A stretch of DNA of 64,000 nt from Eonycteris spelaea. Lineage: Eukaryota; Chordata; Mammalia; Chiroptera; Pteropodidae. Location: NCBI GenBank assembly GCA_003508835.1, contig PUFA01000012.1:20502001-20566000 (forward strand), read 5' to 3'. A program made the translations under genes and the position numbers. Under the pieces are notes generated by a model. It was not told the DNA's origin. It searched no databases and saw only the letters and a list, made by a program, of their open reading frames with translations. Of this stretch, positions 22,659 to 34,669 are shown in pieces (position 1 is the stretch's first letter; every line of letters begins with the position of its first letter).

Positions 22659-23109
22659 TGTATTAGTTTCCTAGGACTGTTGTAACAAATCACCACAAAT
22701 GTATTGTCTCACAGTTCTGGAGGCTAGATGTCTGAAATTAAGGTGTCTGCAGGGCTGTACACCCTCCGGAACCTGTCGGGGAGCATCATTCCTTGCCTGC
22801 TCCTGGTTTCCGGTTTGCTGGTGGTCCTCACTTTCCCTTGGTTTGCAGCTGCAGCATTTCAATCTCCGCCTCTGTTTTCACACGACATTCTGCCATCAAA
22901 TGTCTGTTTTCCTGTTTTTTTCTCTTCTTATAAGGACATTCGTCCTATTGGATTAGGGTCCATTCCACTCTAAAAGATTTAATCTTAACAAATTATATCT
23001 ACAATGATCCTATTTCTAAATAAGGTCACATTCCGAGGAATTAGAACTTCGTCTTATCTTCTGGGGGCGGGGGGGGGGGGGTGGGGACACAATTCAACCC
23101 AGACTAACA
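22659..23109 (-). mobile_element. MaLR (ERVL-MaLR, MST/MLT1-type) solo LTR, antisense
   Basis: The segment runs from TGTATTAGTTTCCTAGGACTG through 'cacagttctggaggctagatg' and 'cttcttataaggacattcgtc' to 'acacaattcaacccagactaaca', the typical antisense MaLR LTR with TG...CA ends. L1 3' UTR sequence resumes immediately after it ('aaatgtccctcaatttcag'). It contains the long G run at 23,063-23,086. Confidence 0.8.
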
Positions 23110-23569
23110 AAATGTCCCTCAATTTCAGTTTGTCTAATGTTTCCTCAAGATGATTTAGATTGTGCATGTTAGGTTAGAATACTCGAAAGCTAATCTAAAG
23201 GCACATGGTATCAATATGCCCCATTACTGGTGACATTAATTTTGATCACTAGTTAAGGTGGTGTCAACTTTTCTGCCCTAAAGTTATTGCTTTCCTCTTT
23301 GTAATGAATAAGTATCCTGTGGGAAGGTACTTTGAGACTATATAAATATTCTATTATTCCTCAAACTTTCTCCCATTAGTGTCAGCTTTAGTATCGGTTG
23401 ATGATTCTTGCCTGAATGATTTATTACAAATATGGCTGAGAAATGGTGATTTTTTAAAATCTATTACTTCTTCTACATTTTCAGTTGGCTTTCTCCTATA
23501 AGAAAGTTTTCCTTTCTCTCCTATTTATTTGTGTTCGTGTGTTTATTCAGTGTGGACTCATGGAGGGGC

Positions 23570-24300
23570 TACAAGTTTTAAGTGGGGCCTAGAGCAAGAA
23601 AGGATCTGTAGCAGGTTCGAGGGAGTGCAAGCTGCCCTAGGTCTTATGGCCAGTACACCCAATGATTTTGGAAGTGTCTTGCAGACAGAGACACTGTACA
23701 TAACCCTGGTAAGCCACAGGAGGAGAATCACAGTGCAAACTCCTGGAGTGACAGAGAAAGGCTCCGCCCACCACTCTGACAACTGTCCTCCATTGAAGAG
23801 CAGCAGCTCCCTGGTTACCCCAGAACCTGGAGGAACACTCAACTTTGAGCCACCTACTCTGCACCTGAAAGGCAGATCTGTGGGGACTGTGAACTGTGAG
23901 AATGGCTTCCTTCCCCACAGACTCCAGCGCATACCAGCAATAGGGATCACTAGCAGGAGAATGCAGGGGGAGAAAGAGTGAGGCCAGTGTTTATTCTCCC
24001 GCCCTCCCTGTGGCATCACCACCAGCTGGCCCAGGACCTGACTAAAGCTCTTTGCCCCCATCAGTCAGCTTTCTCCACACAGTTCTGTCTCTCTGAGTCT
24101 GGGAATGGCTCCTTCCTTTCACACTCCCAAACCTGGAGATGTAACAGTGCCCTGCTGCCCCAGCCTGGTGATGCCACACTAGCTCATGTGATCTCCTCGG
24201 CACTCTACACCATTGTACGTTACCCATTTATCAAACTCTCCTCAAAGTAGCCAAGTTGCCTGTGCCATCTACCTCATGCCAGAACTCTGATCATGCATAC
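23570..24300 (+). mobile_element. Decayed endogenous retrovirus trace: pol-like segment and probable 3' LTR end
   Basis: The frame opening near 23,574 (FKWGLEQE) and following words resemble the reverse-transcriptase/RNase H junction of an old endogenous retrovirus, but the similarity fades within about 250 nt. Further on, 'tttatcaaactctcctcaaag', 'tgtgccatctacctcatgcc' and 'ctctgatcatgcatac' resemble the end of an old LTR. The 150-residue frame at 23,529-23,981 is fortuitous in its second half. The relic is non-functional and its family is not assigned. Confidence 0.35.
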
Positions 24301-24559
24301 AACTTGCCCAAATCCCCCATCAGCTGTCCACACTGTAAACATCATAACAGAAGGGGTTTCCTTACACAGGAAGCTTATTCCAAACAGGTGACTGACATAT
24401 ATGTATCTGTTCACTCTTTTAACACTGTCATGTGGTTAATGTTAAGTAGCCCTTATTTTATTTTTGTTTTTAATTAAGGATCGTATTTTTTATTTTAAAA
24501 ATACACGCTCCAAGAATGAGCCATATTGCTACCATGTGACTCCTGAGGTTGCACTGAGG

Positions 24560-25165
24560 GAGAACATCCCTCTCACCAAAAATGCATAATCCAAATCAAA
24601 TCATGAGAAAACAGATAAGTTCAAATGGAGAGACACCCTAAAAAATCACTGTCTCCAAAAATTTCAAGTTCATAAAAGATGAGAAAAGACAAAGCAGCTA
24701 ACCAGATGACAATTAAAGAGACACAACAACTAAATGTAACCCATGTACCTGAATTGGATCCTGGACCAGAATTTTTTTTTCTATAAAGGACACATTTCTA
24801 TATTCTATAAAGGACAATTGACAAATTTGAATATGATTTGTAGATTGGATAATAGTATGTATTGGTATTGTATAAATGTTTATTTCTTGATTTTGATAAT
24901 TGTACTCTGGTTATAGAAGAGAATGTTTCTGTTTTTCGGAAATACACTTGAGGTATTAAAGGGTGAAGAAGGCACTATATATACAACCTACTTCTAGGTG
25001 GCTCAGGAGAATAAAGAAATAGACACACACAAATAGTGATAAAACAAATGTAAAGTATTAATATTTGGGGGAATCTAGATGAAGAGAATGTGACAATTCT
25101 TTGTACTATTCTTGCAACTTTTCTGAAAGTCCAGAATAATTAAAAAGTAAAAACCTAAAAAGTCT
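24560..25165 (+). mobile_element. Old L1 3' UTR with 3' terminus, sense
   Basis: Typical 3'-end order: 'acaattgacaaatttgaatatg', 'gtagattggataatagtatg', 'gattttgataattgtactctgg', 'aaatacacttgaggtatta', then 'tgtactattcttgcaacttttc' and an A-rich end 'aataattaaaaagtaaaaacc'. Confidence 0.75.
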
Positions 25166-28100
25166 GCTCATTATAGAAATGTTAAGCCACACTGAGAAGT
25201 TCAAATGAGAAACAATAAATCACTTAAAATCTCATTATCCAGAAATAAACTGTGCTAGCATTTGGTGATCTCTAGCCCTCCATCTGTGTCCACAGTGGGT
25301 AAGAAATATTGATCAAAAGAGATGAAACAGAAGCAACCAGAATAAATTATATATGATTAGGCTCGTGCTATATACATGCTGCTTCTTGAAAAAAAAAAAA
25401 AGTTCCATTTCACTTCATTTAACATTAAAAAAAAAATGTGACATGAAATTGAAAGAAATAGTGAACTTTTGATAAATGTTTTTTTTTTTTGCCTTAAGAA
25501 ATATTAGTTACTATAAGATTCTTTTGGGCCTCGGATTTTATTTTTAAAAGGTAATGAAAACTTTTAAGAGGTTGGAATATTAAGTATTTCTTTTAAATAC
25601 ATGTTTCAGTTTTATACACTATCAATTGTCTCTATGCCAAACAACATGTAATTATTAGCACAGCCACACTTTTCCCCTTTCCCTATCTCTTTTCCTCTAA
25701 ATAGTGTTTCTCACACATCATTTTTACTTTATCAAGATTGATTATATACACATTCTTTTCTCCAACCAATAATTCCTTTGCTGGTCCATCTTAGTCTATA
25801 TTTAAATGAACTTACATTTAAATAAATTTATATTTAAATGAGTACTTTTACCCCAGCGTTTTCATTCCTGAAATTTTATTTTGATTCATGTCTTGTTTAA
25901 GTGCATTTACCTTTAAGGAGTTTTCCAGGAAGGGCTAATGGCTGATAGATACTTGACATCCTGACTTCTTTCATATTTGGGCATGTCTGTTTCTGTTAAT
26001 AAGAACTGAACTAGGCACAAAGTCACACTCTGTTTCCTTCAGAACATGGTAAATGTCACTTTATAGTTTCTTAGATTTAACTATTGTGGAAAAGCCTGAG
26101 GCCAATCTACCTCTTTACCCCTACTGCTTTTTCCTGGAGACATGAATATTTTTCTTCATTTTTCAAGTTCTTAAATAAATCAGAATGTAGATGTGCTTTG
26201 ATTTCTATTGTTCGTATTCATTTTTTCCCAATTATATGATGTGCCCTTCTGCTTGAAAATTCTGTTCTTTCATTTCAAGGCAACTTTTTTGTTTTACCTC
26301 TCTGAGTATTTTTTCTGTTCCATCTGTTAGTCTATATTTAAAAGCCATCAAAGGATCGTCTTTGCGCTCGTCTATGTCTATCATTTCCTCTCTAGTTTTT
26401 AAAATCTTTCTCTTTTCTCTGCATTCATTGTGACTATCTTGGGCCTTCCACCAAAATTTGACTTCCAGCCATGTCTACTCATAACAATATTAAGTATATT
26501 TATTACATATCTAATAGATTTAACTTTTCTTTAGCTCTGCAATGTCCTCTTCAACTTATTCTATTGTCTTAGCTTATCGTCTCATAGATCTTATTATGTT
26601 AGATTAATATTCTACATGTGAATGTTTTTACAGTGCAAAGCACTTATGGAGACCATGCCCCTATTTGAGGGTGCATTTTTATCTATATTGGTATCTTTGT
26701 GTGCCTTTTGTATTGTGTTCATTTATTTAATATATGTTTGAGTACCTACCATGGCAAGACAATGTTTTGGTCTCTGGAGATACCATGAATCAAAAAAAAA
26801 GTCCTTACTTTTGTTGTGCTTACGTTTTGAGTATATGTGCTTGTGTGTATACACAGTGTAGGTGCATTTGGGTTTCCAATGATATGTTTACATAATTACT
26901 ATGTCAATTCTTGACATTTTACTAGCCTGTGCTACCCAGATCCTTTATATTTCTAATAAAATGAGATTGAATTTTCCTTGACATTTATTGTTTTCACATT
27001 ATCTGGAAGTAGTTTGAATTCTCTTGAGGGCTTCAGATTAAATTATCCATGTTGATTTTAATCCACTTTTCTGTAGCCTGAGGATAGAACTGTTATGATT
27101 AAATTTATAGACTTAACCTTGCAAATGGGAACTCAGTTTGTTGTCATAACAAACTGTTCTTTATAAATTTAATTTCTAATTGCAAATTGTATAACCACAT
27201 TTTCAATAAGTTAAAGAATAAGTCACCTATATATGATTCTATTAGAAAACTATTTTTATAACTTTTTTTGATTAACTGGACTATTTATTAACTAAAAATG
27301 AAAAAGCTGAGGACCCATAGAAAAAGCCCATGGTTTCTAAGGTAACCTGTAAGCACATTCATCATATGACTGAAAACTCTTCATTGACTGTTTAGAAGCA
27401 ATCTGTTAAACCTTTTCTAATACTTCCATAAAATGAGCAATCCTGTAGGTGTTCCATATCTTAGTTGTATTTCAGGCAAAAATAACCATATTTTTAATGT
27501 CCATACACAAGTGTAATTTCATTTTTGTCCAAACTGGAAATATGGCCTCCACCTTCTCATTTGTCTTCCTCTCAGTCAAGGATCATATTGACTTCTTACA
27601 TGGAATGGAAAGGGATTGTGTCAAGTATCAGAAATAAAATAATTCCTCTCTAGGTTATCTCCAAAACCAAAGGAGAAAGCAAGAGACAGCAAGTTTAATT
27701 TTTTTGTGGACCTTTATGTATAAGATCATGAACAATAGAGTAGAAAACATTCTCAGTAATCATTTTACAAATAAATAAAGATCTACTTATAACTATTTCT
27801 CCTATGATCCTAACCATGAAGACAATAGAGCAAGATATAGTTTTATAAATTCAATTCTACAAAAGGAATTTATAAGAGCCCTGTCTAGATGAATTCATTG
27901 TGTGACTTTCTTCTCACTCAGTATTCTATTTTCCACTGACCTACCTTTATATGTTTTTTCTGATTTTGTTTCTCTCTTGGAGATGTAAGCATCATCTGTT
28001 ACAAGCCATTTTTCAGCAAATCATTTCGACAGCCAGAACAGAATGAGTAAGCTGTTGTCCGAGACAGATCATGGTGAAAGCAGGAAGCAGAAATCCTCTT

Positions 28101-29390
28101 TCCTTTGATGCTCTCACCTCTCCATGGCCTTTAGATCCCTCATCTCAATGTACATCTGTTGTCTGTGGGTTCCCACTGCCGTGTCCTATCTAGGCGTACC
28201 TTTTTGAGTGTTGCCACAACTTTAAGACTGATTACCTCTTCTTTTTATTTTCTATCAACACCTCTTTTTCTTCAAGGCTTAGCGTAGCATCAAAAGAAAA
28301 TTATGTTTGCCAATCCAGGTTCAATCAGAGAAGCAGAACCATAATGAGCTCTGGGAATTTGGAATCAGACCTTAAATAATGATGGAAGGAGCTGGGAAGT
28401 GACAGTTGGTCATAAAGGAGTGAGTTCAGAGTCACCAATGTGTCAATCTGAGAAATACATCTGCTGTTGAAGTGAGATGCAAAGGGGAAGCTGATAGAGG
28501 AATCTACAAGAACCTGTTGTCTGTGTCGGCTATGGGTCCACAGCTGGGCATCTGGTGATGGGCCAGGGGCTGCTGTTGGTCATCAGGGTCCACACTTGAA
28601 TAGAAGAGCTGGTCTCAGAGTACAGGAGAACCAGGATAAGTTGGACCCACTGGCACCTCTTCATCTGTCACTGCATCTAACCATGATGATATTCTGAGGG
28701 TAATGGCTGCTGCTTCTCTTTCATCTCCCAAATTTTACAGAAGTTCCTCTTTTGGCCAACTATAACCTGAAACCATACAGGAAAGGCTGATTCTGGAAAT
28801 GCAGTTTCCTGTTTAACCAAGTTGACAATAGAATGATTCAGCATAATGTTTCAATAAATTCTGTGAACTCTCCTCTGAAGGATACTTTTCAAGGGAGAAG
28901 AAGCTTATTAATTCAGAAGGGTCTCAGGCTCCGGCAGGCAAGTAAGGAATATGTTGAGAGGGAATAAGATAGCTTCCTATTGTTCTTGTTACTTACCTCA
29001 GGCCTTTGCAACTTTTCTATCAACAAGCCCCTAATTATAGAGGGTAGTAAATGTAGACTCAAGAGGACTGGGCTCATAACCCCAAAAAGATCACCACAAC
29101 TCAATTTCTTTGAAGTCTTCTATTTTTATCTTCATTATTCCTGCAAATTTGTCTTACTTTGCAACATATACCTGTTTGTTTTAATGTTTAAATAAATTTT
29201 AAGCTATTTACTGAATACATTTCTTAAATTTTTCTCCACTAACTATTCAGTTGCATGCAGGAAGATGCATCTATTTATCCTGTGACTTCAAAAGCCCCGA
29301 CTCCCCATCATGTGTTCACTGGAAAGTACATACCCAAGACCAAGAAACATGGATTTTCCTCTGATGTCCAATCAATTAGCCACTCCCTGA
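25165..29390. other. AT-rich intergenic DNA, mostly unassigned
   Basis: No gene was recognised. It contains several short poly-A/poly-T runs (about 25,390, 25,425, 25,480). A possible L2-type motif ('gagtacctaccatggcaagac') lies near 26,740, and a transposon-like 'ggttcaatcagagaagcagaacc' start near 28,317 is not assigned. Confidence 0.4.
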
Positions 29391-29770
29391 TTCAAATATT
29401 CTAAAGCTCCCAACCACTCTCAGGATCAAGTCCATTCTCCCTAACCCAGCATCCAAGTCTCCATGGTCTGGGCTCACTCAACATCTCCTGCCTCAATTCT
29501 GTCACTTATCACCCACTCCTGCCTCCTGAAGTCTCCCTTCCAGCATACTCCTGTGGGGCCCTGATCACTCTGTTCTCTGGCTACTTCCACACCCTTCTTC
29601 TCTTTCCTTTTCTTTGTATGAAGAAATCTTCCTCAAGCCTCAAGACCCAACTCACATGCCTGTCATATCCCTAAAGAATTCCACCCCTTCATCTTTATTT
29701 TTACCATTAGTGCCACTCTTTCCATTCTGTAGTACCTGTTAGTGTTTTGCCTAGTTTCCTAGGGAGCTCC
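29390..29770 (+). repeat. L2 LINE 3' fragment
   Basis: The order 'ctccatggtctgggctcact', 'actcctgtggggccctgatc', 'ttcctcaagcctcaagaccc', 'ctcacatgcctgtcatatcc' follows the L2 consensus. Diverged. Confidence 0.65.
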
Positions 29771-29879
29771 TCAGTGGTGGACACCCTCAGAAGCCTACTC
29801 AACAGCCATTCCCCTCTTCCTACTTGCTAATAGAAGACCAATTGGATTTGCAGGAATCACAGTCAAGCTAAACCAGTCA

Positions 29880-30178
29880 TGGTAACCCCACTGTCCTCTG
29901 CCAGTGAGTGATATAAGATTGGGTGCATGACTAAATTCTGTTCTTTAGGATGTATAGAAGAGACACCAGAAAGCTTACTCTCCTCTCTCTCCACCATGTG
30001 CAAACACAGCAAGAAGTGGCCATGTGCAAGCCAGGAAGAGAATTCTCATCAGAACCCAAACATACATATCTTGATCTTGGACTTCTAGCCTTCAGAACTT
30101 ACAGAAAATACATTTCTGTTGTTTAAGTACCCCGGTCTATGGCATTTTGTTATAGCAACTCAAGTCGCTAACTGATAC
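29880..30178 (+). mobile_element. MaLR-type LTR, 3' part
   Basis: It ends with 'cttgatcttggacttctagcc', 'ttcagaacttacagaaaatac', 'atttctgttgtttaagtaccc', 'ggcattttgttatagcaactc' and 'ctaactgatacaa', the usual 3' end of MST/MLT1 LTRs. The 5' part is unclear. Confidence 0.7.
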
Positions 30179-30199
30179 AAATAGCTAAGACTTACTGAA

Positions 30200-30515
30200 T
30201 GCATTTCTATTAAGTATTTTTAAAGCACAAACTCATTTAATAGATACAACTTTCCAGCGAAGTAGGTAAAAGTACAATCATATCCATCGTACTAATAAGG
30301 ATTCTGACACAGAAAGGCTGAGAAAATCACCTCAAATCAAGAATAAATATGAGTAGCAGAGCTGGGATTTGAACTGAGGTGGTCTGGCTCCTGACTTCAC
30401 ACTTTCAATTGCTGTATTCCACTGCTTCTTAATGGCTCATCTATGTCTTGTTCATCTTAAAACCCTCAAAGGCCAGCACAATGCCTGATGTATCTTAAGG
30501 CATTTATTGAACACT
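30200..30515 (-). repeat. MIR (antisense) followed by an L2 scrap
   Basis: From 'aaagcacaaactcatttaatag' to 'gagctgggatttgaactgagg' is antisense MIR. 'cctcaaaggccagcacaatg' to 'ggcatttattgaacactgat' at 30,465-30,515 is a short sense L2-like piece. Confidence 0.55.
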
Positions 30516-30959
30516 GATGTGCTCGGTTTCTGCCACACTTTGCCAGCAACCATCTAATTTCACCCCCACAACAAGCCTATCAGCAGGGTGGCTGATTGTC
30601 CTGGTTTATCTGGGGCTGACGGGGTTCCTAGGTGGCAGGACTTTCTCTCTAAAACTGGGGCAAGTTGGTCACCCCACCCATTAGGTCAGTTCACAACTGC
30701 ATCAGGACTTTCACGAGCCCTAGGTACTTCTTCTTTCAAGAGCCCCTCCTACCAGAGTAAATTTTTATAAGCCCTAAAAATTTCATTGTTTTTATGATAT
30801 GAGGGAAAAAATAAAATATTTTCCTCAATAGTAAATGTTCATTTTTTCTTCTGATTTCAAAAAAAAATGTAAACATTTTAGTAGGCTCCTTAAAATATCA
30901 TGTGCCCCAGTCACCATGCCCATATGCCACCCAGGCCAATGGGTGCATTGGTCCTGGGT

Positions 30960-31060
30960 CATAATCTATCATAATCCCCATTTCACAAAGAGTTTAAATA
31001 ATTGCCCAATAATCATACATGTAGGAAGTGAGGAGCCAGAATTTGAACTAATGCTAACTG
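30960..31060 (-). repeat. MIR SINE fragment, antisense
   Basis: 'ataatccccatttcacaaag', 'gtaggaagtgaggagccagaa' and 'tttgaactaatgc' preserve the MIR order. Confidence 0.5.
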
Positions 31061-31069
31061 TGCTCTTAA

Positions 31070-32185
31070 ATGCTGTGTCGATGTTTTTAAACGTTTTTGA
31101 TGGTGACCCACAATAAGACATAAACTTTATAGCACGGTACAGTGCGCACCAAAAGTTTCATGCAGCAATATTTACCCTTCCTAGGCATAATTTGCATTAA
31201 TGTTTTCTATTCTGTTTAGTCTTATTTCATTTTTTGAAATGCCAGTTGTAGCCCAACAGAGTTTATGACCCATCAATATACTGTGACTCATGGCTTGAAA
31301 AACCCTTCACTTCACTAATATCACTTAATAAATATTTGTTGAATGAATGGCTTGGGTGTAGAGACAGGATGGGGACATCACCCAACACAAACATATTCAG
31401 CCAAATAACTATCAGTATCATCTGCTTCTTTAACAACTGAAATAACATGAAAAGGAAATGTGTGTTATTTTAGAAAGATGATGCCAGTGGTTGATTGAAT
31501 ATTTTAAAATATCAGCTTTCTAGAAAGAATGTGGTATGAGCTTTGAATTTACATTGTTTTGTCTTAAAAAGTTTTAACATTCCATCCTTCTTTAGTAGTT
31601 CTTAAGACAGAGCATGAAAATGCTTCAGAAAACTCAAGAACCCAAGGGCTAAAATCTCTTTGGTCTGTTGCCTATTTCCTCTTTGATTTATCAAACATGA
31701 GCCTTTCTCTACGTTTCCTTAACTGTGTGCTAGGGGAAAAATGTGAATTTCAAGCTGCTAGGTAGATAAATAATGGTTACTAAACAGTCCCTAAACGCAG
31801 ATCAGGCAATGTAAATGAGGTGATCTAAAATCACTCTGAAGCCTGTAGGACTTCTGAACCCCTAAACAAAGACGCTAATACATAATTAGTTCTTATCTAG
31901 TGCCACTGAGAGGCTGGCTTTCCTGTTCTGCATTTGGGGACTAGACTTGATAATGAAACACCTTCATTCACTAAGACCCTCTGATAACCAGCTGTATACT
32001 CACTGTCCAGACGGGCTTTGGCACCAAATTCCACTTGGTCAACGATGGATGAATAAAGGCCTCTATGGAGGAAGAAATGAATGTTGGTGTGATCTCAAAT
32101 TAAGGAAGTTCAGACTGAGAAGCAATAAAACCCAAGCTCAAAGAAAAGGATGGGAAGCAAGAAGAAAAAAAGACAAAGAAACGTT
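31070..32185. other. Unassigned, partly unique-looking DNA
   Basis: No gene found. The segment 31,740-32,060 has little repeat character and may be conserved non-coding DNA (inference only). Confidence 0.3.
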
Positions 32186-32189
32186 GAGG

Positions 32190-32370
32190 ACTTAGGAGCA
32201 TGGCGTAGTAGGAAGGGCTCTGAACTGGCAGGTAGGGGCCATGGTTCTGTCAAACTTTGTGTCTAGCTTGCTGTATGATATTTGCAATAGCCTTCACTTT
32301 TTTGAGCCTCAACAGTAAACTGAAGTGTCTCCCCCTAATGACATTAAAGGTTTCTTTCAGTCCCCAAATT
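32190..32370 (+). repeat. MIR SINE
   Basis: Sense MIR words: 'agcatggcgtagtaggaagg', 'gctctgaactggcaggtagg', 'gtgtctagcttgctgtatg' and 'cacttttttgagcctcaac'. Confidence 0.6.
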
Positions 32371-32639
32371 TCAAAATTCCCAGATCTGAACAACTAAAGG
32401 TGCTGGCTGTATCAGAGCTTAAGTGCAGCAGTTATGGGTGAAGGATCTCTTGGGAATTATGTCATTAGAAAGGGGTCCTCATGACCTAAGAGGTTGGGAC
32501 CTGCACTCAGATCTTCATTGGATGGCACTGCTTTCCTGGGACTGGGTTTAGGAATCCCAATTCCTGCACTAATCCTAATTCCTGCCACACTCTGTACCTC
32601 TTTATGTTCCTGATTATAAGTACAACTCTGCAGAGCATT

Positions 32640-32850
32640 GTGCAAAAATTTTTATGTGCATGATCTACTTTGTCCTCACAGCAGCCTGTAAAGTGAGAAT
32701 TGTACTTTATTATGCTGCAAATGGATAGAGAAGTCTCAGGGAGGTTAGGTGACCCACCCTCAATCATTCAGCTGGGACATGATAGAGGTTGGATTTGAAC
32801 CCAGCTGTATCTGCCTTTAGTTTTCATGCTCTTTCTATAGCGCTAGGCTG
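32640..32850 (-). repeat. MIR SINE, antisense
   Basis: 'ctttgtcctcacagcagcctg', 'gggaggttaggtgacccacc', 'gacatgatagaggttggattt', 'gaacccagctgtatctgcc' and 'tagcgctaggctgc' follow a nearly complete antisense MIR. Confidence 0.8.
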
Positions 32851-33269
32851 CACAAGTCTTCAGGTTTGCAAGAAATGAGTCCCCTCCCACCACACCCGTT
32901 TACAGGCATATCAAGAAGGTTATTGATATAGCCCATTGGACACTTTTTATTTCTTTATAATTTGTAACACACTTCCAAAAATGGATCTAAGGCACATATT
33001 AAAACACATCCTATAGGACAATTTTTTAATTAAAAGATATATAAATGTACATACACATGAATACAGGTTTTTAAAAATGGTAAAAACTGAATAAGGTCTG
33101 TAGTCTACTTAACAGTAATGAACCAATGTCAGTTGTCAGCTTTCTTGCTGTACCACAGGTATATAAGATGTTTCTTTTCGGGAAGGGTACACAAAACTCT
33201 ATACGGTTGTTGAAGCTTTCAGCGAGTCTATTTTATTTCAAATAAAAAGTTTTAAAATTATATGAATCA

Positions 33270-33765
33270 ATAAAAAGATTAAGGGGGACATCAGAAATAA
33301 TTTAGATGAGAAATGTATACCAAGAACCTGGGATGGTATGTCAGAGACTACAAGCCCTTCACCCTAAATCTATTTCCTCTTCTCCCTGGCACACAGCTAG
33401 ACTGTATTTCTCAGTCCCCTTTGGAGTTAAGAATGGCCATGTGGTTCCCAGCCCCTCTTGCCTGCAACATCCCCCATATTCCAGCCTCTTTGCCAGTTAA
33501 GTCCTGGGCAGGGGGCATGGAAGGCCCTGTGACTGAATTTAGCCAACAGAAAGTAAGGAAGGTGTGGTTACCACTTGCAGGCTTGGTCTACTAAAACCTT
33601 CCAATGCCTTCTTTCATTCTCTCTCCCTGTGTTAACTGAAGACAGGTGATGGGCAGGTTCTGAGGGTTAGTAGAGCTAACATGGGAGAAGCTTGAGTGTG
33701 GGGGAGAGCTTTCCTTTCCCCCTTGTACTGTTTAAGCAAGAAATTTCTATTAGTTCAAACCACAC
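33270..33765 (+). mobile_element. Probable MaLR/ERVL-type LTR
   Basis: Motifs typical of an MLT1-type LTR: 'cccctttggagttaagaatgg', 'ccatgtggttcccagcccct', 'gactgaatttagccaacaga' and 'tgtttaagcaag' near the end. Diverged, with uncertain edges. Confidence 0.45.
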
Positions 33766-34157
33766 ACTCTTTATGTGTCCCCTTTTACACTCTTAAAAGT
33801 ATTGAGAATTCAAAAAGTGTTTATATAGGCTATATCCAGTGATATATACTGCATTAGAAATTAAAACTGAAAAATATTTAGAATATTCCTTTAAGAAGAA
33901 TTAACTCATTACATTTTAACAAATTTTTTATAAAAATAACCATTTTGTAAAAAAAAATTTTATTTTTGCAAACCTCTTAAATATCTGGCTTAAAATAGAA
34001 AGCAGGCTAGATTTTCATATCTACTTCCGTATTTAGTCTGTAAGGTAAATTGTTTTAAGTACATTTTTAAAAATCCAGCCTCACACAGATATGTAATTAA
34101 AAAGTAGTATTTTAATAGGTTTTTTCAGATAGTTGTCGATATTCTTTTTTTACGCTA

Positions 34158-34663
34158 TAGTAGTCCCTCCTCATCCATTGTAGATATGACTCAAGACCTA
34201 ATGGATGCCTGAAATCACGGATAGTACTGAAACCTATATATAAGATGTTTTTTCCTCTACATACATGCCTGTGATAAAGTTTCTAGATTAGGCACCATAA
34301 GAGATTAACAATAACTAGTTATAAAATAGAACAATTATAACAATATACTAATAAAAGTTATGTGACTATCCCCTCTTTCTCTCTGATAACCAATCTGATA
34401 ACCCAGTGGCCACTAAGTGACTAATAGGGGTGGGGCAGAGTACACAGTGTGGATACACTGGACGGAGGGATAATTGACATCCCGGGTGGGGTGAAGCAGG
34501 GCAGTAAGAGATTTCATCCCACTTCTCAGAATGCTGTACAATTTGAAACTTATGAATTGTTAATTTCTGGAATTATCCCTTTAATTTTTTCAAACAGTGG
34601 TTACAGAGAGTAACTGAATAAATCCACGGAAAGTGAAACCCACAAAAGGAGGGACTCCTCTGT
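34158..34663 (+). mobile_element. Tigger (TcMar) DNA transposon, internally deleted
   Basis: It starts 'agtagtccctcctcatcc', followed by 'ggatgcctgaaatcacggat', 'agattaacaataactagttat' and 'aacttatgaattgttaatttc'. It ends 'aaaggagggactcctctgta', inverted relative to the start, with TA at the borders. Non-coding; old. Confidence 0.8.
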
Positions 34664-34669
34664 ATCTAA

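Larger units (their letters stand above)
20575..23560 (-). mobile_element. Old L1 3' end, antisense, split by later insertions
   Basis: Matching 3'-UTR-like pieces lie at about 20,575-20,690, 22,345-22,658 and 23,110-23,560, in the order expected for one element. The order runs from 'aattttagacccagaagagttg' through 'gtacaattatcaaaatcaag' and 'aaatgtccctcaatttcagttt' to 'gatgattcttgcctgaatg' and 'tcctataagaaagttttcct'. Between them are a CALCOCO2 retrocopy, a second L1 fragment and a MaLR LTR. The T-rich left end shows the element is on the minus strand. Confidence 0.65.

Noticed and set aside
23529..23981. 150-residue open frame on the + strand (longest frames near 23.5-24.06 kb on both strands)
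   Set aside because: Starts in L1 3' UTR and runs through a decayed repeat trace; no recognisable intact domain and open on both strands by chance.
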